64,000 nucleotides of DNA from contig JAMXDE010000015.1 in NCBI GenBank assembly GCA_026770025.1, positions 1,240,001 to 1,304,000 on the forward strand, written 5' to 3'. The notes beneath the pieces are model-generated. The model searched no databases and had not been told where the DNA came from. It saw only the letters and a program-made list of their open reading frames with translations. This stretch comes from Craspedostauros australis (taxonomy: Eukaryota > Bacillariophyta > Bacillariophyceae > Mastogloiales > Achnanthaceae). Position 1 is the first letter of the stretch; each line of letters starts with the position of its first letter. A program made the translations under genes and the position numbers. Shown piece by piece: positions 42,224 to 52,775 of this stretch.

Positions 42224-43846
42224 TCAATCATCTCGTCCCATCGACACATCCATGAATCCATCCTCCACCCTCTCCATTGACTCCTTCTTGGGCACGTTCA
42301 CCCTCCTCGCGAGGTTGCGGAACGCCATCGCGATCTTTGCGCAAGCGATTTTGTCGGAGACCTCGACCCACAAACCTTTGCCATCCTTCGTGCGTTCTAA
42401 AAATCGAGCGCCGGTATTGTGCAGATCTTGCAAGATTCCGGCGGATATCGCCGTCTTGCCCGTGCGATCCGATTGCGGCACTCTCTGGTATCGTTCAAAG
42501 TGACCCTCGATCATGTCAGCAAAGTGCATGTTGCCGGGGTAGCTCTGTCGCGCGGATCCACGCCCCATCAGGACGTCGTTCTCCATCGGCTGCGTGATGC
42601 CCTCCCCCCGTTCGAGCCGCGCCGTGCGATCCAACCAATCCTCCTGCATCTTCCTGGCCTCGTAGTCCCACAAATCATTGAAGCGACGTTGCAGCAGGTC
42701 TCGTTTGAGATTGCCGTTTTCGTCGAGCGGGAAGGTATCTTTTTGTATGCCGAAGGAATTGAGGATGTACTGGCATTCGAGATGAGATCCGGAATGGATC
42801 TTCGTCCGGCTGCGCACATCCTTCGGAGCCGCTTTGAGGAGGACGGAGAAGACCCGCTTCATGAGCGGGTGGCTGAAGCAGAAGTGCGCCCCCGTGACTC
42901 TGCCGGGCATCGAATCGAATGCGACGTTTCTGGATTCCCTGGCCAGCTCGCGCTGCAGGTTCGACAGCTTCGTATCGAGCGGATAGAGCACGGGAACGGA
43001 GCCGCGGCGTTGCGATTCTGTGCTCGCGCGTTCGAACGCCTGCATGCAGAGGTACCAGAAGGACCTTGCCAAATTGCCATCCTCCTTCATGGTGTCCCCG
43101 CGGTACTTGAAGGCATTGACGATGAGGACGCGGCCCGTGATATCGCAGCAATCGGGAAAGACCTGGAAGCATCCCGTTTGGAGGACCGCCTGGTCCTGCG
43201 GCGTGAGATCCGTCCATCGCAGCGGCCTCGCGAGTTTGCCAAAGCCAAACACCTGCATCTTGTGCCGAAAGTGCTCCACGATGCGATTCGCCGCCTTGCG
43301 CGCATCGAAGAGCTCGCTGCGCAGGAACATGAGGCGGAAGGCCTTGTCGGTGACGTAGGTCTGCGAGATGAGATGGGCGCGATTGTAGGCCTCCTTGGAC
43401 TGTATCCTCTGTATCTGGTCCTCCATCTCTTTCAGCTTGGACTCGACGAACAGCGGCGAGGCTTCTTCGTCCACCAGCCGGCCCACGCCGTGCACGTCCT
43501 CGTAGACGGTGTCGCGCTCCTCGAACGTCATGTTGTTGAGGTCGTCCGACAGGAGCTGTTCTATCTCCGTGATCTCGTGCTGATGGCGCTTGCGCTGACC
43601 GTGCGTCCGCGGCGCCGTGCTGCAGCAGCTGGTGGGGAAGCATCCGCTGGCCGGCGATGATGTTTGCGAGACAGCCGGTACCACCGCGTTGCCAAGGCCC
43701 GTGCTGTCATCGTACATGTGCATGGGAGGGGTCATGCAGCACATCGGGCCGCCGCCACTTCCGCTGCTGCTGCTGAAGCTCGTGCAGGAGGACGCATCGT
43801 CCCTGTTGGTGGAGCGCTCGGGGCCATGGCCATGCTTGCGTTTCAT
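42224..43846 (-). CDS. CRAL-TRIO-like plus DUF6824 protein
   Basis: 540 residues from the ATG at 43846. The frame is open and protein-like 22 codons further, but without an ATG, so a 5' exon is possible. After a Ser/Gly/Pro-rich N-terminus, residues about 150-205 (KAFRLMFLRSELFDARKAA) resemble the helical N-terminal part of Sec14/CRAL-TRIO proteins, and about 205-370 would be the lipid-binding fold. Residues about 424-520 form a DUF6824 domain, opening with NDVLMGRGSARQSYPGN and containing RTGKTAISAGILQDL and GKGLWVEVSDKIACAKIAMA. DUF6824 is common in diatoms and has no established function. The CRAL-TRIO part suggests a lipid or small hydrophobic ligand. Confidence 0.82.
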   Translation of the reverse strand: MKRKHGHGPERSTNRDDASSCTSFSSSSGSGGGPMCCMTPPMHMYDDSTGLGNAVVPAVSQTSSPASGCFPTSCCSTAPRTHGQRKRHQHEITEIEQLLSDDLNNMTFEERDTVYEDVHGVGRLVDEEASPLFVESKLKEMEDQIQRIQSKEAYNRAHLISQTYVTDKAFRLMFLRSELFDARKAANRIVEHFRHKMQVFGFGKLARPLRWTDLTPQDQAVLQTGCFQVFPDCCDITGRVLIVNAFKYRGDTMKEDGNLARSFWYLCMQAFERASTESQRRGSVPVLYPLDTKLSNLQRELARESRNVAFDSMPGRVTGAHFCFSHPLMKRVFSVLLKAAPKDVRSRTKIHSGSHLECQYILNSFGIQKDTFPLDENGNLKRDLLQRRFNDLWDYEARKMQEDWLDRTARLERGEGITQPMENDVLMGRGSARQSYPGNMHFADMIEGHFERYQRVPQSDRTGKTAISAGILQDLHNTGARFLERTKDGKGLWVEVSDKIACAKIAMAFRNLARRVNVPKKESMERVEDGFMDVSMGRDD

Positions 43847-44671
43847 TGTGTTGTTGGGACTAACGATGGCAGGGGGCGGTCGATTGGTGATGTGCGGCTT
43901 GTCTTTGGACACAACGGAGGAAGATGGTCGAGCAGGAGCTGTGATTGGAGCTATGATCAGAGCTGGAGTTGGTGTTCAAATGGAAGTCTGGATGCGAATG
44001 GGATGAAGACAGAATGCCCTCTTCTTGGAAGATGGCGAAGTGCGGCATCGATCATCGACGAATGGAGAGACAAGACGCGCGCCATGGATCAGGGCGCGGC
44101 GCGAACGACGCTGCAGAATCACGACACTGGAAACAGTCACCAACATCCACAGCGGCCGATGTCGTGGCAGATGTCGTGCGCCAAATGAAAGACAATTAAT
44201 CACATCATACGCCCTCGATCAAATGATAAAAGACCGAAAACCATCACGGACAGCGCGTTCCGCAAATGTTGTTAGCACTCTTGGGTTGATACAGGATGGA
44301 ACAACAACCCAAAGTGGCAATGGAGTGATACAAGCCACCGGTGCCACTATTCTGTATCATCGCCTTCACAACTACTCGTGCTCACGTACAAGCAGTGACG
44401 CACAAATCAACCGATAAATGACTCAGAAAGCCCTTTTGTGTTCGAATGATTCGTGGCACGATACGTGTATCATCTCCATGCAACTAAATGTGTATTAAGT
44501 CCATTTCCCTCGTCTCCTAGGAAGATGCCAACAATGACAGAATTCGTGTGTTGGAAGGCAACCCCATGCTCGATGCTGGAGAGCATGGCATTGTACCATA
44601 CGTACGAACACGAACTACAATATTATGCATCCTTGTGCAGATAACACGCACTCGCACGTCGCCTGCATATC
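43847..44671. other. Intergenic region
   Basis: Upstream side of the DUF6824 gene and 3' side of the SDR gene, both on the minus strand. Frames on both strands overlap and show no motif. Confidence 0.45.
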
Positions 44672-45760
44672 CTACTCATCGGCGTCGCGTTTGGGATGGG
44701 TTGGGGCGATGTAGTCAAAAGGAATGTCTGCGGAGATCTTGTCCCTGATGAAGTCTGGCGACCAGCTCAAGAATCGGAAAATAACCCTTGCGTCAAAGCC
44801 GATCCATTCAGCTGATGGCATGTTCTTGATGTCAGTCTCGACAAGCCTCTCGAGAACCTCAACGACCCTGTTGGCAGACTGGCTGTCATCGTCGGCGCCG
44901 AGATCGTAATTTTTGATTTCTTGTTGCGTCACATTTTCAATCCTCTTCAGATCGAACAGCTGTTTCACACTGTCTGGCGCGTTCTCTCGATTTGCGCTGA
45001 CCCTCGCAAAGTAGTCAGGGATCATGTCTGTCCTCGCGCCACCAGGACGAAGCTTGACAACGCGGATATTCAACTTGCTCAGCTCGATGCGGAGAGCGTC
45101 GCTCCATCCTTCCATGGCATGCTTGCTGGCACAGTACGCCGAGTTTCTGGGCCATACCACCTTGCCACACACAGAGCTCAGATTGAGGATCCGACCACCC
45201 TCCGACAGCGACTCGGATGTCTCGATCATGTGCGGTAGCAACGCCTTCGTCACGCGCAGGCAGCCGAAGAAGTTGACGTCCATGACGCGTTGAAACGATG
45301 AGATATCGCGGAACCAGACAAAATCGCCAGGATCGACGATGCCGGCGTTGTTCACGATGGTGTGCAACACGACTTCGGGATTGGAAACCATGCCCGCCAC
45401 GGCCTTCTCCAGGCTGGCGATGTCGGTATCCGAAGTGACATCGCACTTCATGGCAACGAGACGACCAGGAACCAGCTTGCCGAGTGCAATGGCGCTTTCT
45501 TGTTTCAACGTGAGCGCCAGGATGATGTACCTTGGGTTGTCGCTCAGTTGCTCGACAAGCAACCGGCCGAAGCCACGGTCGCAACCCGAAACTACGATCA
45601 ACCGCTTGCGCGTATCATTCGGGTCGATCTTGCCGCTTCTAGATCCTGCCTTCCCAAGGACAAGATGAGCGGCAATGACAGCCATACAAATAAATGCGAT
45701 GGCGTTGGCCGTGCCGGCCTCCGTGAAAACGGGAGGAATCCAGGAAAGCGATGGGACCAT
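44672..45760 (-). CDS. Membrane-anchored short-chain dehydrogenase (retinol/steroid dehydrogenase-like)
   Basis: 362 residues from the ATG at 45760. The frame is open to 45910, with another ATG at 45856, but 45760 puts a hydrophobic anchor (IAFICMAVIAAHLVLG) at the N-terminus, as in RDH/17-beta-HSD type SDRs. The cofactor motif SGCDRGFGR is at about 56-64, the structural NNAG at about 137-140, the catalytic Ser in LNLSSVCGK at about 190 and YCASK at about 208-212. The spacing is that of classical SDRs of the DHRS9/RDH5 group, with a typical ER-bound length. The substrate (retinoid, steroid or other lipid alcohol) cannot be told. The tail KRDADE lacks a retrieval signal. Confidence 0.88.
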   Translation of the reverse strand: MVPSLSWIPPVFTEAGTANAIAFICMAVIAAHLVLGKAGSRSGKIDPNDTRKRLIVVSGCDRGFGRLLVEQLSDNPRYIILALTLKQESAIALGKLVPGRLVAMKCDVTSDTDIASLEKAVAGMVSNPEVVLHTIVNNAGIVDPGDFVWFRDISSFQRVMDVNFFGCLRVTKALLPHMIETSESLSEGGRILNLSSVCGKVVWPRNSAYCASKHAMEGWSDALRIELSKLNIRVVKLRPGGARTDMIPDYFARVSANRENAPDSVKQLFDLKRIENVTQQEIKNYDLGADDDSQSANRVVEVLERLVETDIKNMPSAEWIGFDARVIFRFLSWSPDFIRDKISADIPFDYIAPTHPKRDADE

Positions 45761-46947
45761 CGTGACTGGTATTATGTATTCTTGTTCGTTTGTTGCTTTT
45801 GTTGTCAGAGCATTATGAAGATAGCATGAAGCGTCGCATGTTGTATATGATCGCATCAGTTGAAGCGAGATAAATGGTAGAAGTAGATGAAGTGAGACGA
45901 AATGGGTCACAATGAATGAAGCAGCAAGAGTTCACCACTTTGCTGGAGAAACGTCTGGCGGATAGCAATTGTACCCCGCCACACCAACTCCTTGCCAACT
46001 CCGCAATGATGTACCGTAATGCGCAAAGGACGCCCAACCACGAAGATAATCATGCTGGTACTCTGCTCACCTTTGCGATCGCTCTGTTGCTTCGATTTGT
46101 GAGAGAAAGAAGAGCACGCTCTCAGAGTTGCGCTCTCACTGTCTGTCTTTGGCACGTGGGCGTAGTGAGGTTCTTGCGTTGTGTTGTGTTGCGTTGCATC
46201 GCAAGAGCCGCATCTCGGCACTGCAGTCTCAATGAAGTCCATCGACCATGCTGTGCTTCCGCTGCCTTGCACTGTACGAGCCGTGAAGGCTCCATCCGAA
46301 GTTCGGAAAGTCAACGGCAGGCGTGCATTCTTTCTTCCCTTTCATCCAAGTGAAGATTCTGCTGCCATCGTCAGCGCTCGTTTCATTGGTTCTGGTCTGG
46401 TGGTTTCGCGGAGGTCAGGGAGCTTTGGCCTCCTCGTTCACGAGTGGCCAAGCTTATTTGAGGTGGAAGAATGAGTCTTTGATGGACAGTTTTGGTGGCA
46501 AAAAATGATGCGTTTACCAGAATCATTGTCCGCGCCACCAAGAGAGGAGACTCGTCAAGGCGAGCAGATGCAAGTGTAACTGAACTGAGCTGGACGCCAC
46601 ACTTGTGTCCAACGCTGAAGGTCCGTAACGCGAGTACAGAACTTTGATCGGGAAAGAGTCATACGCTTGTCTTGTTTCGCACCAATCCTTTGGGCCGAAT
46701 TCCTCCGCATTACCATCCTCCATCTTTTTCATCGTCTGATCTTGAGCTCTGTACTGGCCCGCATAGTCGTAGCACATCGGTCGCGACCAATGACGATCTA
46801 ATGCATGGACGCATGGGTATGCTGATCCTGGATGGAAACAGAGGATGTTGTCTTTGCCGCTTTCTTCTGCTGTGTGGTCAGCAATAGTTGCATTGGGGCG
46901 TCTCCGTCCACCCCATCTTTGTTGTTGTTGATGTGTGTTTGGTGAAA
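45761..46947. other. Intergenic region up to the tandem array
   Basis: About 1.2 kb between the SDR start and the left edge of the LRR array. It should contain the SDR promoter. No gene supported. Confidence 0.45.
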
Positions 46948-47581
46948 TGAGTCCTGGATACGTTTGTTGTCGATTGAAACACGAGTGGTGTCATCATCGT
47001 CATCATCGTCTCCACAAAACACGAGAACTGCCTCCGACATCCACCGACGAAGTCATCGTGGAGGATTCGTCACATTGTGGATCCGCCCATTGTGGTCGTT
47101 CGATGACATCCAACTGCCGAAGAACTGTATCGATCGGAGTAGTATCACGGTTGACTCCCCCAAGACCATCACAGAGGGATGTGCCTACTCAGATTACACA
47201 AACAATGGTATCACATGAAGAGGCACAACTGCACAGCGTGGCCAAGTTGGGCATCATCGAAAGTCGTATCGTGCGAGCGAGCGAGCGAGCTGGCCGGCTT
47301 CGGATCGTGATGTGGCTGTCCACGATCGTACCATGCCATGGTGGAACTGCGCAAGTCCATGAAGGCGTGTTGACTGACGACACGTTGCTTCATGATCAAT
47401 GCACAGGATCATGGAACGGAGGACAGCAAACTTCAGCAGATGAGCTCACAATCGACATCCAAGCTCAACTGATTTGGGACGACACACGCTACCAGCTCCA
47501 CTCGTACGATTGGACCACCACCAACAACAATCAGCAACAGGGACGACCACCAACAGCAACAACAGCGACAACAAGAAAAGG
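46948..47581 (+). repeat. Leader module 1
   Basis: Conserved sequence immediately upstream of LRR-like gene 1, shared with four other leaders. It contains GACTCCCCCAAGACCATCAC and a GAGCGAGCGAGC tract. The sequence before 46948 is not shared, so this is the left edge of the array. It probably carries the promoter and 5' untranslated region. A reading frame stays open across most of it but is not open in the other copies. Confidence 0.75.
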
Positions 47582-48865
47582 ATGACCCCCAACATGGATG
47601 CTGTCGCCAACACCAATACCAACAGCGATTCTGGTTCAGATTTCAAGACTTTCTGGAAACAGCTCCATGGAAAAGAGCTGTCACCGAAGATCGTGTTCAA
47701 TGTGCAGCGCCTACTAGCGAAGCGGATCGACTGCTACAGTGTCACACCCAAGCGGATGGAATACTGGGACATGGCCATCGAAGCGGGATTCACTTTTGAT
47801 GACTTGGAGTCGATGAAGCGGCAGCACAAGCACGTTGCATTATCACCTCATGTTCTACTGAGCAATTGGCTTCGCAGGGGCTGCGGGCGGATGAGCATTG
47901 GATCCCTGTATCTGGAATTCGGCACCATTGACCAATTCGGAGAAGAAGATAAGCGAGCGATTCGCTTCGTACTTCGATTGGCTGTCCAACACCCACCCGA
48001 GTCCACATCCGGCCGGGGTATCCGCTTGACTCAATGCTTCATGAAGATGAAACAGCTCCACGATATCCCTCTTGTGATGCATCATGTGCATTTGCATTCA
48101 TGTGATCTTGTTGGTTGCGACACGCTCATGTTCAACATCTCCCAAAACTCGAAATACGTTGAGTTTCGAAACTGTAAGCTTGCCGATGGGGGCGCTGATT
48201 TGTGCAGATGGCTGTCTCCAAACAATAGTCGCGTCACCGAAATATCATTTTTACGCAACTGTATCAGTTGCGATAGCTTGGCAAAGCTATTCCAGTCAAA
48301 CAAGCGCATCAACAAGCTCGACATCATGTTCTGTCGGGTCTACGACGGACAACACATCGACCAGATCATCAAGGTCCTTTCAGATGCATCACACCTGAGG
48401 GAGCTCAGGGTTTACGACAATTGGGACAGGTCATCGCGACAAGGGCAGACGGCAAGGTTCGACACTTTGGTATCGCTTCTGGGAAACAATGGCTTGTCAT
48501 CTCTCACATACTGTGACTTCTTGGATCCCGGCATGTTTGAGGTTCCGCCTGAGACCCTCTCGGCACAAATGGAAGCACTTCAGCAAGCCTTGGAGGAGAC
48601 TACCCAACTCACCTATCTCGACATTTATCCACTCCCGCCTGATGAACATGTCCATTTGTACAATGCGCTTGTTGAACGTATCTTGAAGCGAAATCATTGC
48701 AACAAGGTGAGAGCGGTGCTGCATTCCCTTCAGACATGGTCGCGGCCACTGGCCCTGTTTGGGAAGATGCTGACGACAAGAAGCCGGCGTTGGGGTCCAA
48801 TGGGTTCCACGAACGAGACTTTCCATCTTCTGTTGCAGTGCGGTGAGCTGTTGGAGCGGACATGA
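47582..48865 (+). CDS. LRR-like family protein, copy 1
   Basis: 427 residues from the ATG at 47582, chosen because it aligns with the ATG of the other three copies (MxxNM...NTNTN). Residues about 15-110 form the conserved N-terminal module (DFKTFWKQLHGKELSPK, CYSVTPKRMEYWDMAIEAGF, LSPHVLL). From about 165 to 390 the sequence has irregular leucine-rich repeats of the RNI type, such as ADLCRWLSPNN, EISFLRNCISCDSLAKLFQ, INKLDIMFCRV and LTYLDIYP. No signal peptide, membrane segment or nucleotide-binding motif is visible, so a soluble recognition or scaffold protein is likely. The family is not one I recognise. It differs from the others by a shorter central loop (DGQHIDQII). Confidence 0.83.
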   Translation: MTPNMDAVANTNTNSDSGSDFKTFWKQLHGKELSPKIVFNVQRLLAKRIDCYSVTPKRMEYWDMAIEAGFTFDDLESMKRQHKHVALSPHVLLSNWLRRGCGRMSIGSLYLEFGTIDQFGEEDKRAIRFVLRLAVQHPPESTSGRGIRLTQCFMKMKQLHDIPLVMHHVHLHSCDLVGCDTLMFNISQNSKYVEFRNCKLADGGADLCRWLSPNNSRVTEISFLRNCISCDSLAKLFQSNKRINKLDIMFCRVYDGQHIDQIIKVLSDASHLRELRVYDNWDRSSRQGQTARFDTLVSLLGNNGLSSLTYCDFLDPGMFEVPPETLSAQMEALQQALEETTQLTYLDIYPLPPDEHVHLYNALVERILKRNHCNKVRAVLHSLQTWSRPLALFGKMLTTRSRRWGPMGSTNETFHLLLQCGELLERT

Positions 48866-49124
48866 GATGACAAGAGAGCGGATCGGCTCGTCCGAGCTGA
48901 TGGTGCTTCTGCTTGCGGTGTGGAAAAGAAAGGCACATCGATGGTTGATGCGATCCTGCATTGCCTTGGAGTACTCTGGTCGTAGAGTAATTAGAACGGC
49001 TTATGAAGACAGGATTGATACTCTGGTGCATGTGAGTGTATTGTTGTACGAGTGGGATGGAACAAGGGAGATGGTGGGTGATTGTGATTGCGTGTTGTGG
49101 TTGGTGAGAAGTATGGAATGTCTA

Positions 49125-50033
49125 TTAACAGCAAACGAAAGCGTCCACGGAACCTATCTGCGCCACATCACGATGAAGAAGGACACATCCCGGAACTTGG
49201 CCAACGGCCCCAAGGAGGTCTCCAGATATCTCAGCAGACCAATCAGCCTTGGCTGTGGTGGTCGTGATGTCCATGATGCTCGTGATGGTGGACCATCGCT
49301 TGTCCTTGTATTCTGTCTGCAGAATATCTTCGAGGCTGTTCTCGCCATTGCCTTGTTCATCGCACTGCATATAGTATTGCCGAATGACGTTGACCATACA
49401 GTTGGCATCTTGGATGGCCTGATTGGCGCCCTGTCCCAGGAATGGTGGCATGGCGTGCGCCGCATCACCGCAGACAGTCAGGATGGCGACCTTGTCTGCG
49501 CCGGTGCTTCCATTGCGGTTGCAGTTGCGATTTCCGTTGATGGCCCTCATCGCCTTGGTCCATCGCGCAAAGGGATTGTGGAAGTAGATCCCCAACTCGA
49601 AGAAAGAATCGGCATTGTCCATGAGTCGATCGATGATGAGCCTTGTGGTGTGTGTGGGGATCTTGGCATCGTCGATCTGCTGTCACATCTGTTGCTGGAT
49701 GCGTTTGGCCTCGGATGATGCCTTCCAAGCGACGGTCTCGTCGTTGGTGTCGATGGCGTCAGTTTTGCTGACGGTCTCGAAATTTGCGCCAAGGAGAGAC
49801 CGGCGATGCCACCACCGATAACTGCGACCTTCCGTACTGGTTGGTGATTCTCATTCCCATTCCCATTGCTGCTTCGCTTCTGCTGCTTCACTTCTGCGTT
49901 GGAGTGAAGATGACGGGGATGGTGATGACAGTGTCTTCGTTGTCACCACCATGCACGCAATGTAGATGGCACCGATCATCCTCTTTTGATGCATCAACCA
50001 CGTCATTGGTGTCATTGATGCCAATGCCGCCAT
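49125..50033 (-). pseudogene. FAD-dependent monooxygenase pseudogene, unit 1
   Basis: Reading on the minus strand: an N-terminal hydrophobic segment (MIGAIYIACMVV), the FAD-binding motif KVAVIGGGIAGLSLA around 49790-49835, and the second FAD motif GDAAHAMPPFLGQGANQAIQDA around 49410-49475, with a C-terminal tail ending at 49125. In a normal group A flavoprotein monooxygenase about 250 or more residues separate the two motifs; here only about 110 codons do, so the substrate-binding middle is deleted. There are frame changes near 49780 and near 49860, and an in-frame TGA at 49683-49685. Transcribed away from LRR-like gene 2. Confidence 0.75.
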
Positions 50034-50314
50034 TGCTGTGATTCCTCTGGTTGCGGCTGTCTCTGTGGTTGCGCAATCATTGAGTGAGGAATCAAGTCAA
50101 CCAGCCGGCATTGTTCGAAGCCTCTCTCTCGAAGCAGAGAGGGAGAGACGGAGCATTGGCATGCTCTGTGAATAGATACTTGATGGCAACGGTGATCATC
50201 ATGTGAGCATTGCGGTTGTGACGATCTGCATCAGTATTCTACAGCGATGTCTGCAGCAGCACCACCACGGTCATCGTCATCGCCACAGATTTCGCAATGA
50301 TTGAGTGAGGCGAG
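50034..50314. repeat. Shared FAD/LRR divergent spacer, unit 2
   Basis: The stretch including ACGATCTGCATCAGTATTCT and CGCAATGATTGAGTGAGGCG also lies before leaders 3, 4 and 5. It separates the start of the FAD gene (or its remnant) from the leader and is a candidate bidirectional promoter. Confidence 0.6.
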
Positions 50315-50989
50315 ATGAGTCCTGGATACGTTTGTTGTGAATTGAAACACGAGTGGTGTCGCCATCGTCGCCATCATCGACCTCGCAACAAAACGTGAGA
50401 AACGCCTCTGATGTCCACTGAAGAAGTCATTGTGGTGGGTTCTTCACATCATGGAACTACCCATTACAGTCGTTCGATCACATCCAACTGCCGAAGTATG
50501 TATAGTATGTATTCATATGGCACAATGGTTGACTCCCCCAAGACCATCACAGAGGGATGTGCCTACTCAGATAACACAAACAATGGTATTGCATGAAGAG
50601 GCACAACTGCACAGCGTGGCCAAGTTGGGTATCATCAAAGGTCGTATCGTGCGAGCGGGCGAGCTAGGCAGCTTCGGATCATGATGTGAATATCCACGGT
50701 CGTATCATACCATACCACACCATACCACAACGCACCACAACGCACCACACCACACCATACACAGTGGTGGAACTGCGCAAGTCCATGAAGGCGTGTTGAC
50801 TGACGACACGTTGCTTCGTGATGAATGTACAGGATCATGGAATGGAGGACAGCAAACTTGAGCAGATGAGCTCACAATCGCCATCCAAGCGCAACTGATT
50901 TGGGACCACATACTCTGCCTGCTCTGCTGCTGTGCAACCAACACTATCGACAGCCCCCACCATAAACAGCATCGACAACACATAGCAGG
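50315..50989 (+). repeat. Leader module 2
   Basis: As leader 1, ending at the ATG of LRR-like gene 2. It has an expanded CCATA/CCACA-type tract at 50703-50765 that is almost absent in leader 1. Confidence 0.75.
50703..50765 (+). repeat. Pyrimidine-rich CCATA/CCACA microsatellite
   Basis: About 60 bases of imperfect 5-base units (CATAC, CACAC, CCACAACG). Equivalent but different-length tracts occur at about 55620-55650, 60412-60467 and 63914-63936; leader 1 has only a trace near 47330. Confidence 0.85.
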
Positions 50990-52360
50990 ATGGCTTTCAA
51001 CATGCATGGTGACGCCAACACCAATACCAACAGCGATCATGATCCAGACTTCAAGACTTTCTGGAAACAACTCCATGGAAAAGAGCTGTCACCGAAGACC
51101 CCATTCAACACGCAGTGCCCACACGTAGAGCAGGTCGACTGCTACAGTGTCACACCCAAGCGGATGGAATACTGGGACATGGCCATCGAAGCGGGATTCA
51201 CCTTTGCTGACTTGGAATCGACGATGAAGCGGCACAAGTACGTCGCTTTCTCACCTCATGTTCTACTGAGCGATTCGTTTCGCCAGGGCTACAAGCGGAT
51301 GCGTATTGGACCCTTGACTCTGGACTTCAGCAGCCAAGACCAATTCGGAGAAGAAGACAAGCAAGCGATTCGCTTCTTACTTCGATTGGCTGTCGAACAC
51401 CCACCCGAATCTTCATTCGACGAAGGCATCAGCTTGAATCAATGCTTCGTGAAGATGAAGCAGCTCCACGATATCCCTCTTGTGACACATCGTGTGGATT
51501 TGTGTTATTGTGATCTTGTTTATTGCGACAAATTCATGCTCAACATCTCTCAAAACTCGAAATGGGTTGTGTTATATAAGTGTCAGCTTGCCAATGGGGG
51601 CGCTGATTTGTGCAGATGGCTGTCTCCAAACAATTGCAGCGTCACCGAAGTATCCATTTTATTCACCCGTATCACTTGTGATAGCTTGGCAAAGCTATTT
51701 CAGTCAAACAAGCGCATCAACAAGCTCAACATCAGTTGGTTTTGGTTCTCCAACGAAGAATCCTACTTTCGACAAGAAATCGATCAGATCATCCAACTGC
51801 TTTCAGATGCATCACACCTGAAGAAGCTCAAAGTTTCCAATCATTGGTTTGGGTCACCGCCGCAAGAGCAGGATACAAGGCTCGATGCATTGATATCGCT
51901 CCTGGGAAACAAGAGCTTGTCATGTCTCACCTTCTCTGCCAGTGGTGCTCCCACCATGCCTGAGATTCCGCCTGAGATCCTCTCGGCACAAATGGAAGCA
52001 CTTCAGCAAGCCTTGGAGCAGACTACCCAACTCACCTATCTCCACATTTCTCCAAGCCTGCCCAACAAACATGACCATTGGTACGATGCACTTGTTGAAC
52101 GTACCTTGCGTCGAAATTATCGCACCAAGATGAGATCAATGCCGCGTTCCCTTCCAACATGGTCGCGACCACTGGCCCTGTTTGGGGAGGTGCTGATGAG
52201 AATAAGCAAACGTCAGAGTAGACTTGATCCAGTGGGTTCCACGAACGAGACTTTTCACATTCTGCTGCAGTGCAGTGACATGTTGAAACAGACATGGGAC
52301 GATCGTCGTGCCGATCGGCAACGACCAGACACAACAGAAGAAATAGCGCCGCAGCGATAA
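50990..52360 (+). CDS. LRR-like family protein, copy 2
   Basis: 456 residues from the ATG at 50990 (MAFNMHGDANTNTN). It has the same N-terminal module as copy 1, with CYSVTPKRMEYWDMAIEAGF unchanged and the segment just before it replaced. The LRR region keeps ADLCRWLSPNNCSVTE and DSLAKLFQSNKRINKLNIS, but the inserted loop is longer (WFWFSNEESYFRQEIDQ) and the strand facing it is changed (SILFTRITC). The C-terminus is extended by about 15 residues relative to copy 3, ending EEIAPQR. The frame is open with no frameshift. The next minus-strand neighbour is the broken tail-anchored gene, not the FAD pseudogene. Confidence 0.83.
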   Translation: MAFNMHGDANTNTNSDHDPDFKTFWKQLHGKELSPKTPFNTQCPHVEQVDCYSVTPKRMEYWDMAIEAGFTFADLESTMKRHKYVAFSPHVLLSDSFRQGYKRMRIGPLTLDFSSQDQFGEEDKQAIRFLLRLAVEHPPESSFDEGISLNQCFVKMKQLHDIPLVTHRVDLCYCDLVYCDKFMLNISQNSKWVVLYKCQLANGGADLCRWLSPNNCSVTEVSILFTRITCDSLAKLFQSNKRINKLNISWFWFSNEESYFRQEIDQIIQLLSDASHLKKLKVSNHWFGSPPQEQDTRLDALISLLGNKSLSCLTFSASGAPTMPEIPPEILSAQMEALQQALEQTTQLTYLHISPSLPNKHDHWYDALVERTLRRNYRTKMRSMPRSLPTWSRPLALFGEVLMRISKRQSRLDPVGSTNETFHILLQCSDMLKQTWDDRRADRQRPDTTEEIAPQR

Positions 52361-52775
52361 GATCATGGGCCTTCTGCCAGCGCAATGAAATTGGCAGCCA
52401 ACTGGCCACACTCGTGAAAGCGACGGAGCTTCTGATTGGCGCTCGGTGTTCACAAAACAAAGAAAGGTGTGTCGATGATTGATGCGGTACTGTATCACCT
52501 TAAACAACTGTAGGACAACTACTCTCGTCTATCTCCACTGACTGCAAGCGAGTCGAATATGTCCATGCCCGTGCGCGTTCCTGAAAGACTACAAAACTGA
52601 TGCATCTGCAATGACGAGAAACCACGCACCGTCAACACCAAACAAAGCAACGAGAGTCACGATGATACGATACTACTATTTGGGATACTCTATCTCCGGC
52701 GATCGGCATGCTTGACTTGCGGTCAACGAAAGTCAGAGGCGTCGGCAGCGAGAGTCGCAAAACAAAACTGATGTT
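52361..52775. repeat. 3' spacer of unit 2
   Basis: Between the LRR-like gene and the convergent tail-anchored pseudogene. Almost the same sequence follows copy 3 (57229-57641), with small indels. No coding signal. Confidence 0.6.

Noticed and set aside
42419-43660. 413-codon plus-strand frame opposite the DUF6824 gene
   Set aside because: Antisense shadow of a gene with a recognised domain.
46935-47585. 216-codon plus-strand frame across leader 1
   Set aside because: The equivalent frame is interrupted in the other leaders, so it is probably a chance opening in a regulatory region.
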